DNA from: Reclinomonas americana ATCC 50394
Taxonomy: Eukaryota; Jakobida; Jakobea; Jakobida
Direction: 5' to 3'
NCBI GenBank assembly: GCA_048213135.1
Contig: PS015148.1
Location: forward strand, 90,753-154,752
DNA: 64,000 bases
Shown one piece after another: positions 45,351 through 55,700 of this stretch; within the stretch, counting starts at the first letter, position 1, and every line of letters begins with the position of its first letter. The translations under genes and the position numbers were made by a program. The notes below the pieces were generated by a model. It worked only from the letters and a program-made list of their open reading frames with translations, was not told the origin of the DNA and made no database searches.

Positions 45351-45821
45351 TCTTGTCCTTCGTGCACTCACTGTGCGATCAAGACAACGCGGACTCTTCC
45401 TGTCCCTTCTCCTCCTCCACCACCCTCCTCCTCTCTTCTCAAGTGTGTGTGTTCTCATTCTCTCTCTTTCTCTCACTCTCTTCCTTTTCGCCTCTCTCCC
45501 TCCCTCTCCCTCCCTCCCTCCCTCTCTCCCTTCTCTCCCCCTCACTCACCGCGTCAGCGCACCACACCCACACGGATTGAGATGATTCGCCAACACCGTC
45601 TCCACACACAATCGACACAACACATGCGTCAGGGTCTCACACAGTGCCGGTTCATCGCAGGGCACTCCAGTGCAAATCACACAGCGGAGGCGGTCGACGC
45701 GCTCCAACAAGGCCGCGTTCTTTGCAGAGGAAGAGGAGGCAGAGGAGGAGCTGTCCGCGGCATCCTCTGCGGCGGGGTTGTCCTCCAGGGCCAGCCAGAG
45801 GTATTCCTCATCAAAGCACAT
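41326..45821 (-). CDS. RING-TRAF zinc-finger protein with disordered, repeat-bearing tail
   Basis: The start is at ATG 45821-45819 (MCFDEEYLWLALEDN). A RING finger follows (RCVICTGVPCDEPALC, THVLCRLC, NPCGCG). After an intron with an inverted repeat come TRAF-type fingers: CKCRHMGCPWRGPLESLHSH, CPYGSSGCQQMVMARLLSVH, YCRCGAPVVAQKLEEHQRIE, CPNTLVPCGMCSSEVPRNSL, CPMSIYGCTFESPATRMESH. Then a coiled coil (QVMRRFDMMEERFLITLSTM; QVVQRLDRLEKTVSLMRERA). Instead of a MATH domain the protein continues, in frame over several splices (donor gttgcg at 44086), into a long disordered region with a His tract (near 43570-43610), poly-Thr, and an acidic C-terminus with about ten copies of an octapeptide like VVAAVEQE. 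The order RING, TRAF fingers, coiled coil suggests an E3 ligase. The tail is unlike known TRAFs. Confidence 0.8.
41404..41636 (-). repeat. 24-bp coding tandem repeat (octapeptide)
   Basis: About ten copies of a 24-bp unit (plus-strand form cttcttgctccacagcagcg plus four bases) encode on the minus strand an octapeptide near E-V-V-A-A-V-E-Q/H. The spacing is an exact multiple of three and copies differ mostly by single substitutions. It lies in the acidic C-terminal tail of the RING-TRAF protein. Confidence 0.85.
45155..45387. repeat. Three-copy ~32-34-bp element including a perfect 34-bp inverted repeat
   Basis: Copy 1 at 45155-45186 and copy 2 at 45287-45320 are direct repeats (core gatcgcacagtgagtgcacg). 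Copy 3 at 45354-45387 is the exact reverse complement of copy 2 over 34 bases, with a 33-base GA/G spacer between. It sits in an intron of the RING-TRAF gene. Confidence 0.9.
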
Positions 45822-46742
45822 GAGGAGAGGCCTCGTGTGTGCGTCGTGGATAGGGAGTTGTGATAACAATAGTTTGTTTCAACCGGACAAGGGCGGAGTT
45901 GTCATGACTTCAGTGGATCACTCATGCTGGCTTGGTGTGTTTCCTGTTAAAGTGCGACGTGTGCAGCGCGCTGTGTGCGAAGCGGTGGAGCTCGATCGTG
46001 AAGTCGGCATCATGATCATGATTAGGAATCTGTCATCGACGTCGACGACGTGTGCGCTGTGCGGCATTACCAAGTGCCTGCAGAGCGCGATGCTTGCAAT
46101 TTTCGCTTCCTGCACATTTTAAGAATCGAGACCAGTGGCCTTGTCAGAAATGTAATTGCTCTGCATAAAATTTACTAACAGATATCTTGCAGATATCTTG
46201 GAAAACAGTCGTAAGCGAAAGACCCATAGCGTCGATGGCTGCGCGTTTCACCGGCCACGTACGTACTTGTAATTGTGGCGACGGGTCATCTAAAAGTGAA
46301 AACCGATTGGCGATGCGGCACAGGAACCGGTTGTTGCCAATTGCNNNNNNNNNNNNNNNNNNNNNNNNNNNNNNNNNNNNNNNNNNNNNNNNNNNNNNNN
46401 NNNNNNNNNNNNNNNNNNNNNNNNNNNNNNNNNNNNNNNNNNNNNNNNNNNNNNNNNNNNNNNNNNNNNNCACAGGCAGCCTGTGGCGACGCGGCACTGG
46501 GAGAATGCATCGGTGACGCGGCGCTGGTGACTGCCAAAGGCAACGAAGGCAGTCTGTGGCGACGCGGCACTGGGAATTGCGCGGCGCTGGTGACTGCCAA
46601 ATGGCGACGCGGCATCCGTGGCAGGTCACGGCAATGTCGCATCGCTGAACGTGATCGGCAATGCGGAGCCAGTGACTGCCAAACGCAACGCGGCACTTGG
46701 GAATGTGCTTTGCAATACGGTAATAGACACGGGCACCGATGA
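45822..46742. other. Intergenic region with GC-rich minisatellite and gap
   Basis: Between the RING-TRAF start and the WD40 stop, both on the minus strand. A gap covers 46345-46470. From 46471 to about 46710, units share gtggcgacgcggcactggga and cggcgctggtgactgccaaa at about 65-bp spacing. Short frames on both strands at 45870-46120 show no recognisable pattern. Confidence 0.6.
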
Positions 46743-47888
46743 TCATGATAGTCCACCGCAACACCTCAGTCGTACGAGTCTCGCATCCTCAAGAACGAAA
46801 CAGCAAAAAACCACTTCTACAAGTGAGTAGTTGACGACCGGCTCAAGCTCGCGAATTGCCTCGAGTGCCCGCTCAACGAGACGAAACTCTTGACGTGCAA
46901 CAGTCAACGGCGTCGACCAAACTCGCAAAGTTCTGTCCTCTCCGCCGCTCACGATGTGCTGACCATCGGCGGAGATGGCGACAGAGTTCACAGCGCCAAC
47001 GTGCCCCTTCAATTGTCCCACTTCTTCTCCACTTGCCAGTGACCACACTCGAACTGTCTGGTCAGAACCCCCACTGATAATGTGCTGATTATCGGAGGAG
47101 ACGGCGACCGAGGATACCTCTCCAGTGTGTCCTTCCAACCGCCGCATTTTCTCGCCAGACATCAGTGACCACACTTGCAAGGTTGCATTCATGCCGCAAG
47201 TCACGATGCACTGACCATCGGGAGTAACAGCAACAGCAGACAGTCGCCGACCATCACATTGAATGCACATCACATGACGTGCTTCTGCCACAGCATATAA
47301 ATGCACCGTGCCATCTGAGCAGCCGCTCACCACGTAATCGCCCATCGGGGTGACAGCAACAGCGCGGACGACGAAGCGACTGTGGGGTTCCGGTCCCTCG
47401 AACACTATCGCCTCTCTGTCCAGCTCCAGAGTAAGCATGCGCACCCTCCCGTCTTGGCAGCCCATAATAATGTGACTGTCTTCGGGAAGGATGGCGACGC
47501 TCCTCACAACCCAGCCACATCCACGCGTACGAGTGTGGATCAGACGAATGACTTCTCCACTCTCTGCGCGCCACACTCGCATTGTCTCGTCTTCACTCGC
47601 ACTCACGATGTGATGACCGTCGTGAGTGAAAGCCACAGAAGTTATCGCACCAGAGTGACCAACCAGGCGCCGCTCTTCCTTTCCGGTGTCCATCACACAC
47701 ACTCGCAGCATGCCATCCCCACTCCCACTCACGAAGCGCAGACTGTCGGGAGAGACAGCAACACACTCCACTGAGTTGCAGTGCTCGTCGGAAAGAAGGT
47801 GGCTGAAAAAGAAAGTGGCGGATGACATGTTATGTGTGTGCGCGCGAGAGTGGACGAAGGGGTTTGCATCATTTCCCGCTTTTTTCAT
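46743..47888 (-). CDS. Intronless seven-blade WD40 protein
   Basis: A single exon of 381 codons from ATG 47888-47886. Seven consecutive WD repeats make a complete propeller; blade cores run ECVAVSPDSLRFVSGSGDG, ITSVAFTHDGHHIVSASEDE, VRSVAILPEDSHIIMGCQDG, VRAVAVTPMGDYVVSGCSDG, LSAVAVTPDGQCIVTCGMNA, VSSVAVSSDNQHIISGGSDQ and VNSVAISADGQHIVSGGEDR. No extra domain; the last ~50 residues are a helix and a Cys-rich end. The high similarity between blades suggests recent repeat expansion. A second Met (MSSATFFF) lies 20 codons in and may be the true start, because a TATA-like TTATATA sits only about 12 bp upstream of the first ATG. It is unusual here in lacking introns. Partner unknown; it probably acts as a scaffold. 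Confidence 0.8.
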   Translation of the reverse strand: MKKAGNDANPFVHSRAHTHNMSSATFFFSHLLSDEHCNSVECVAVSPDSLRFVSGSGDGMLRVCVMDTGKEERRLVGHSGAITSVAFTHDGHHIVSASEDETMRVWRAESGEVIRLIHTRTRGCGWVVRSVAILPEDSHIIMGCQDGRVRMLTLELDREAIVFEGPEPHSRFVVRAVAVTPMGDYVVSGCSDGTVHLYAVAEARHVMCIQCDGRRLSAVAVTPDGQCIVTCGMNATLQVWSLMSGEKMRRLEGHTGEVSSVAVSSDNQHIISGGSDQTVRVWSLASGEEVGQLKGHVGAVNSVAISADGQHIVSGGEDRTLRVWSTPLTVARQEFRLVERALEAIRELEPVVNYSLVEVVFCCFVLEDARLVRLRCCGGLS

Positions 47889-47899
47889 TTACAGTACAG

Positions 47900-47906
47900 T
47901 ATATAA
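47900..47906. promoter_or_regulatory. TATA-like box between divergent genes
   Basis: TATATAA on the plus strand, TTATATA on the minus strand. It lies 12 bp upstream of the first WD40 ATG (about 70 bp from its second Met) and about 237 bp upstream of the plus-strand membrane-protein ATG. It is the only clear TATA match I noticed here; function unproven. Confidence 0.3.
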
Positions 47907-48142
47907 CCAGCACGGGGTTTGTATCGAAGAATTTGTGGCGGCACAGTGTCCTTGAGCAGACCACCCTGCACCTCCATTCCAACTTCGCTGACATCGCACA
48001 CGCCTGAATTTCCGAACACAGCAAGTGTCGCTGTGGCAGATCGTTGCCGCAAGTATTTCTCCTGTCAGAAATCCGTTGTTCTCCTCCTCACACAGAGCGG
48101 ACCTTACCCTCCTACCACCACGTCATCTCCTCCGCCCCCGCG

Positions 48143-49254
48143 ATGCTGAGCTACCTGCTCCTACTCTTGATCGCCGTCGCCACGTCATGCACCGCTGACA
48201 CGGGCGCTACCGTCGATCGCAGCATTCTCCAAACGGGCTGCGGAGCACTGTGCCAACACCTGTTTCCGATTATCGGTGGCTCCGCATGCGCAGCCCTTCT
48301 CCTTACCGGAACCTTCTGTGTGATTCACACCATGGTCAGCGACGAGCAGGAACGACAGAAGAGGCGGATCGAGTTTCTGACCAAGGTCCGCACCACGCAA
48401 AAATTCCGTCCCACAACTCCTTCTCACCTCTACCTCTCTCTCTCTCTTTCTCCCGCTGCAGGTCGACGACCAAGTGAGCGGCGCGCAGAGTGTCCTCACC
48501 GCAGAGATGATCGGCCTGTCGAATCCCTGCAATCGACTGCGCGGCCTGTGGACCGGCGTGATCCAACAGCAGCGCCGATCCATGAAGTTCACCCTAAACC
48601 TCGGCTGCTGGCCGGGCACTACCACTGCCGCTCCGCTCCATGTGTTTGGCGTCGGTGTGTGTATCAGTGACACGCACGACACCCACCGTCACTCACGGTC
48701 CGCTTGCAGGTGAATGTCGGCTGGGTAGATTTCTGGTGCGCGGACAATGTCGTGTGTCCAGCTCTGGAGGGCTGTGCATTGCTTTCGAAAAGGTGCGTGT
48801 GTGTGGGAAAGAGCGAGGAGGGTGGGGAAAGGCACTGGCTAACACCGTGCAGGAATACGACAACGTGCGCACGAGCGGCCAAGTGGGCGACCTGTCGTGC
48901 CTGGAATTGTGCGTCCTCTCTGCATNNNNNNNNNNNNNNNNNNNNNNNNNNNNNNNNNNNNNNNNNNNNNNNNNNNNNNNNNNNNNNNNNNNNNNNNNNN
49001 NNNNNNNNNNNNNNNNNNNNNNNNNNNNNNNNNNNNNNNNNNNNNNNNNNNNNNNNNNNNNNNNNNNNNNNNNNNNNNNNCTCGTTGCCCCAACTGCCCA
49101 ACTCACTTTTGTCGACAGCCATGGCGTCAGTAGCACCTCGTCCATGTGCACAAACAAGGTGCACGGCCAGTGGTTTGTGCCCGGTGCGCCCGACGAGTCA
49201 CCCTACACGGGCACGTGGCACATGGTACCCGTCACATCGACGCAGTGGTGGTGA
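48143..49254 (+). CDS. Signal-peptide/membrane protein, unrecognised
   Basis: ATG 48143 opens a signal-like helix (MLSYLLLLLIAVATSCTADT), a short Cys-containing loop (LQTGCGALCQHLFPIIGG) and a second hydrophobic helix (ACAALLLTGTFCVIHTMV). A charged helix follows (DEQERQKRRIEFLTK), spliced to DDQVSGAQSVLTAEMIGLSN and CNRLRGLWTGVIQQQRRSMK. Later exons have FTLNLGCWPGTT, VNVGWVDFWCADNVVCPALE and GCALLSK. A gap (48926-49080) removes part of an exon or intron, and the last exon has TAQLTFVDSHGVSS, CTNKVHGQWFVPGAPDESPY and TGTWHMVPVTSTQWW before the stop at 49254. Several paired cysteines suggest a luminal or extracellular domain after the second helix. No family is recognised. It ends 178 bp before the convergent kinesin gene. 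Confidence 0.55.
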
Positions 49255-49431
49255 GAAGAAAAAAGAACTGAACCGTAAACAGAGCAAGCACATGTCGACG
49301 CCGGTGGTACATAAAATGGCACAAGAGGAGGGCAGCATACAGAGACAGCGCGTCATAAAGGGAGGGGGGAGATTTTGAGAGGAAAATACACAAAATGATG
49401 CAGGGGGAGGCGGAGATTGCCAGAGTCTGTC

Positions 49432-52400
49432 TCACATCAGTGAGCAGCAACCCTTCTTGGCCGGCTGCTGCGCCTGCGCATNNNNNNNNNNNNNNNNNNN
49501 NACAAAAGCAGCGTGAGAACACAAAAAAACCCACTTGTACACATCGACCAACAAAACTCACCGGCAGTGGGAGAGTGTTGGCGGTGGCCGCAGCAGAGCC
49601 GTTCGTGGCGGCCGCCGCAGCGGTGGGCGACGATGAAGCCGAGCGAGTGGCGGAAGCGGCAGGTGAGGAGGCGCGTCCTGCCTGCTCGCGCAGTTCGGTG
49701 TTCTCTCGCACCAACTTGAGCTTCTCCGTCTCCAACTTGGCCTTTTGCTCGCGCACGGTCGACAGCTGTGCACGCAGTGCGTTGGTGGACTCCTCCTTCT
49801 CGGCCAGAGCCTTGGTGAGCGCCTCACGAGCGGCCATCAACTCGTTGTGCAAGTCGATGCGCTCCTCGGCGCCCTGCATGAGCAGCACGTTGCGACCGGA
49901 GGCGCCTGCGTAGTTGCGAGTGGATTTCAGTCACGCGCCACAGGGTGAAACGCAACAAAATGAATGTACCTTTTTGCAGCGCATCCTTGACGCGACGCAG
50001 TTCATCACGCAGACGATCACGCTCATCGCGCAACCGATCGCGCTCCTCCACGACCGAGTCAGCTGCACGAGCATCGAGGAGTCAGTGGACAGCTGCCGTC
50101 AGGAAGGAGTTGCAGGACACGAAACTAGCGGAGCGTGAAGCAGACGCCGAGCTGGCGACCGGCTCAAAGAGGTTGGCGGATGAGAGCGCATGAATCGGAG
50201 TCTCGATCGAGAAGCGGAATGCTGCACATGCAGTGAGGACGACACGCCAATTTCATCGATGCAGTCATGCCACGCAACATTGCCGAATGGAGGCCAAATC
50301 AGTGTTGACGGAAACCGGTGGCGGCAACACAGAGTGATCGAGGGTCTCGCCCTCGCCCCACAGCTCAACAGCCAGCGGCTCCTGCTCCAAATACTGCTGC
50401 AGATCGGGCGTCATCGTCAACTTGAAGTTCTCCGTGTGATCAAAAACGGGCCGCACGCTGAAGCCGGGGAACACCTGTCGAAGCAGCAAGAGGGTGAGAA
50501 TTACGGGAGACAATAGAGAGAGAGAGGAGGGAGGGAGAGACGAAGGGGGAGAGACACAGAAGAAAGGAAGGAGAGAAAGGAAGAGAGAGAAAGGAGAGAG
50601 AAGAAGAGAGACAAGAGAAAGGAGAGAGAAGAAAGAGAAAAGAAGAGAGAGACACAGAGAAAAAGGAAGGAGAGAAAGAAGAGAGAGAAGAGAGAGAGCG
50701 AAAAGAGACAAGAGAGAGAGAGAGAGAGACTGAGAAAAGAAGAGAGAGAGACAGAGAAAAGGGGAGAGAGACACAGAAAAGAAAGGGGGAAAGGAAGGAG
50801 AGAAAAGAAGAGAGAGAAATGGAGAGAGAGAGAGAAGTAAAAGAGACAATGGAGAGAGAGAAGATTGGATGAGTGAGTGACTGACTGGGCGAATGAGTGT
50901 GCGTATTAGAGAGAGAGAGAGGAGGGAGAGAGAAGAGCATACGTCTCAGCCCGCTTGCTTATTTTTTGTGTCTGCATGATTGTGCGTGCGCGTGTGCACC
51001 AAGCACTCACCGGCGTCTGGCGCTCATTGGCCTCGTTGAAGAACTTGAACTTCATAAACACATTGTTGGCAAACTCCCTCTTGGTCAGTTGCGCATCCAT
51101 CAGTGTGAGCGAGAACTTCATCGGAGCGCCCATCGGCACCGGTTCGCCCTGCTCGTAGCTGTCGTCCATGACCTCCACGTCCCTACACCGGCACTTGTGT
51201 TCAGCGTTTCTCGCAGTGGGCGCAGAGAGTGGACAGCATGACAACGCAACATGGTGTAGCGCACAGAGCCAAGGTCGCCCTTGACTGCCGGGTCGCTCGG
51301 CAAAATGCTCACCACCGCATCCTCGTCTTCCAAGTCGACTCCAATGCCCATGGTCACGCCCAGCAAGAAGATCGGCGCGTAGCCGATGGCAATGCGCTCC
51401 GTCAGGTCGATGAACGGGTCATCCTCCAGCGGCAGTTCATACGGCTAAACACACACAAACAATCAGAGAACAACGTCAATACATCCTCTCTCACACAAAG
51501 CAAACACTCACCGTCTTGTTGCGGTGCGCACGGCGCACGTCCTTGTACACGGCCTCCATGGTGGCGTAGCGATTGCAAAAGTCCTCGTACGTCCAGTAGG
51601 CCGGCGCGTCGGTCCACTTGCGCTGCACCTCCACCATGGCTTGCGCGCCGTTCACGTCGCCGAACTTGGACTTGATCTTGCCCACAAAGGTGACTGGACG
51701 GCGGAGGTCTTGTGCCAGCAGGTTGGCTTGGCGGGTGAGAGGGACGAGCTGGGCAGACGGAAAGGGTGAGAGGAGAAGGGAAAGGAGAGGGAAAGAGAGA
51801 GGGAAAGGCGGGCAAAGGGAGCGGGAGAGGGATAGACGGGCAAAGGAGCGGGACAGTGAGAAGCGCACATTGATACACACGAATGATTCTTACAAACACA
51901 TACGCACGCACGCTTACACAAATGCACGCTCGCATCCTTACAAACACGAATGAACAGTCGCATTCTTGCACACACATTACGAGCAGGAATGCACGCTCAC
52001 ATACTTACAACCACGAGCACAAGAACTCACAATTACACGCACTCACATGCACACGGTTATACACACATACACATTCACTCGCTCACTCACTTACGAACGA
52101 ATGCCCCTCACGTTCTTTCAAAGACAAGCACACACTCACTCACTCACACTAACGCATACGCACACACACACATATGCACAGTCACAAAGTCGCACGCACA
52201 CACTCAGTCACACCTGCTCACGCACGCACGCACACACACACACACTCTCTCCACTCACACAAAACACACACACACAACACACCTTGGTCAGCTGATTCTC
52301 GATACGAATCTGCGCGACACGCTCCTGTGCCTTCTTCTCCTCCTGGCGAATGCTGCGCTCGAGCGCTCGCGACAAATGAGCTTGCAGTTCGGCAGCCTGG

Positions 52401-52731
52401 CGTTGCATGTCCTCCACCTGCTGCTTGTGCTGCGCCTCGGCTTCTTTCTGTGGTGTGTAAAGGAGCCAGGATTGAGGACTGCGCCCAAGGCAACGGGCGC
52501 ACACTACTCTCACTCACACGCTCATACACATCTCTCTCTCTCTCTTTCTCGTTCTTTCTCTCGCCCACAGTCTTCCAATGGATATACACAAAGCTCTCTC
52601 TCTCTCCCTGTCCCCTTCCCTCTCTCACTCTCTTTCCCTTTCTCTCACTTTCTTTCCACTTCTCAATCTCTTTCCACTTCTCTCACTCTCTCTTCCCCTT
52701 TCTCTCACTCTCTTTCTCTCTCTCTCTTCCT

Positions 52732-52784
<53 letters not shown>

Positions 52785-55700
52785 TTTCTCTCACTCTCTA
52801 TTTCTCCTTTTCTCTCTTCCCCCTTCTCACCCCCTGTCCCTTCATCTCTCTCTCTCTCTCCCCTGCTCTCCATCACACTCACCAGCGCCTGACCGCCGCG
52901 CACACGGGCAATCTTCTCCGTAAACTCCCTCTCTAGCCGCTCCTGGTCGGCACGCAGCTCGGCCTCCTTCTTCCTGCGATCGGCGTCAAAGGCGCGCGCC
53001 AGCTCGGCCTTGGTGCGCTCCACCTCCTGGCGCACTTCCTCGGGGTCCTTGTAGCCCTGGGACTTGAGCAGCTCCTGATAATGGCGGTTCGCGAGTAAGT
53101 ACAGGAGCAGCAGGAGCGAGAAAGCGAGGGCAGCATCGCAGACGCACCGTGTACGCAAACTGGAAGGTGACATTTGCATCGGGCGGGCCAGCACGCGGAT
53201 CAATAAAGTGATAACAGAAGCTTGAACCGATCCAGATGCGAGATCCCTGCGAGACAAACAAGTGAGCACAGGTGCCGAATCTGCAAACAAAAACACAAAA
53301 ACCACTCACATGGCGCAGTACAGTCGGCTCGGTGATTTCCTTGCCGTTCACGTGCGTCTTGTAACGCTCGCGATCCGAGGCCAGCGGTGTGAGCGTGACA
53401 CGGCCGTTCACATTCTCGAAGCGGCAGTGGATCGGCGCAACCTCTTGTCCGTCAAACACCACGTCGGCGTGCGATTGCTGAATCGCGAAACAAAGAAAAA
53501 AATGAGAAAATGGAGCGAGGCGGGGAGTGGAATCAAGGTGCAAGGACGTTACCCCTTCAGTGGCGGGATCCATGGAGCCAATGGTGAACGACCTGCCAAT
53601 GGGAATACCGTGCACCAGACGACCGGCCATGAATGGGTCCTCCGACAAATTCGAGATGCGCGGCGTGTCGTCGGCAATGTCCTCGGCGGCGATACCCAGC
53701 TCCTGCGGTGACATGGAGAGTGAGACACGGCGGTGAAGACGGTGAGAGGTACAAATGTTGCGCAACTCTCATGTAGCGGTGGCGGGCATCGCGCATCACA
53801 TGTGCGTCGTTGACACGCTCCTCGTACGACTTTTGCATCTCTTCAATGACCTTCAGCTTCTCCTCGAGCTCATTCTGCAGCTCGTCGATGCGAGCCTGCG
53901 TCAGAGCCTCGCGTTGCTCTGTGCACAAGCGGTGGTGAGTGCATGTGGAAGGGGAGAAGAGTCGTGTTGGCGGAAACGCAACGGAGCTCTGCCTGCAGCG
54001 CCATGACACGGTTGCGGGACTCTGCGAGGGTGGACGGAAAGTGAGAGAGATGAACATCACACACGATGATTACTGTTACAGACAGACCCTCCTCCAGTCG
54101 GCCGCGATCAGCGGACGTGTGCACAGCCTTTTGCGCATTGACCTTGACGCGAGACACACTCTTGGCGAACCTGCGCGCGCACACAAAGGCATCAGCAATG
54201 GAGCGCAAGAGCAGTGAATGTGAAAGACGGAAACGCAACTCCAATGTCGACACGGATTCCTCGTAGTTGAGCGCCGACGGAGAAATGGCGGCAATCATGA
54301 CGGTCTTGCTGTTGAGGCCGAGCGACTCTTGCAAGACCCTGCATGCGGAATCAGCAACGAAATGATGAAGCAAATGCCTAGGTCAAAAACAAACGCAACT
54401 CAGTGAGGCGCGAGTCACGGTAGGCCGGCTTCTGACCATCGGCCAAGGCACGAATGACACGACCGAGTGTCAGCAGCGACAGGTTGATCTTGGCACCTTG
54501 CTGTGCAGTGGGGAGAGGAGAGAGTGGTGAGAAACAAGGAGAGGAATGTGGTTTGGCCGAGATGATCACGAAACGGCGCGAGTGACTCCCTCGGTTTCGG
54601 CCTTGCTGATGCGCTCCGAGCCGGCCAAGTCGACCAGGTTGATTTTCGGGGCCAGGGTTTGGCTCGTCCGCAGGTCGGTCTGCCAGAGGGCAAAGGGGGT
54701 GAGCATGGAAAGGGGGAGGGTGAAGGGAAGGGAAAGGTGAAGGGGGAAGAGAAGGGGAAAGGGACGGGGGGAGGTGAAGGGGAAAGTGAAGAGGGCGAAA
54801 GGGTAAAGGGGAAAGGTGAAGGGAAATGTAAAAGGGAAAGCGAAGAGGGCGAAAGGGTGAAGGGGAAGAGAAGGGGGAAGGGGAAGAGAAGGGGGAAGGG
54901 AAGGGAATGGTGAAGGGGGAAGCGAAGAGGGCGAAAGGGAAGGGGGAAAGGTGAAGGGGGAAAGGTGAAAAAAGATGTAAAAGGGAAAGCGAAGAGGGCG
55001 AAAGGGTGAAGGGGGAAGAGAAGGGGGAAGGGAAGGGAATGGTGAAGGGGGAAGAGAAGGGGAAAGCGAAGAGGGCGAAAGGGAAGGGGAAAGGTGAAGG
55101 GGAAAAGGTGAAGGGAGATGTAAAAGGGAAAGCGATGAGGGCGAAAAGGTGAAGGGGGAAGAGAAGGGGAAGGTAAAGGGAATGAGCGACGGGGAAGCGA
55201 CGAGGACGAAAGGGTGAAGGGGGGAGAAGCGGCAAGGCAAACGGGAAGGAAGCGTAGAAAAGGAAAAGGTGAAGGGGTAAGTGCAGGGGAAGAGTGAAGG
55301 ATAAAGTGACGAAAACATGTTGCGGCAAGACGGTGAGAGAGAAGAGGAAAGGAAAGCAGGTAGCCGGCCTATTATCCCAATCAACAGCCACCGTGACGAA
55401 GCAGGAGATAAGGAAGAGTCAGAAGGGTAAAGGAATAGCTGGGCGGAGAGATGAATGAAGCAGATCACCTGCCACAACCAACGCAATAAAAGAGCAAGGG
55501 GGATCAACTCTACTCACATGGCGAAGAATAGAACATCAACATATTCAAAGGAGAGACGAGGAAAGAAAGAAATGTAGATGGAGGAAGATTGCGTGGAGCA
55601 ACCACAGCAGCGACAGGGAGGTAACAGAAAAACGAATCACGAGATCACACGCCCTCTCCCCCTTCTCCCCACAACAGACCTTTCGGAAGTGCACAGTCAT

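Noticed and set aside
45870-46122. Short frames on both strands upstream of the RING-TRAF gene
   Set aside because: Neither has splice support, a recognisable pattern or consistent composition.
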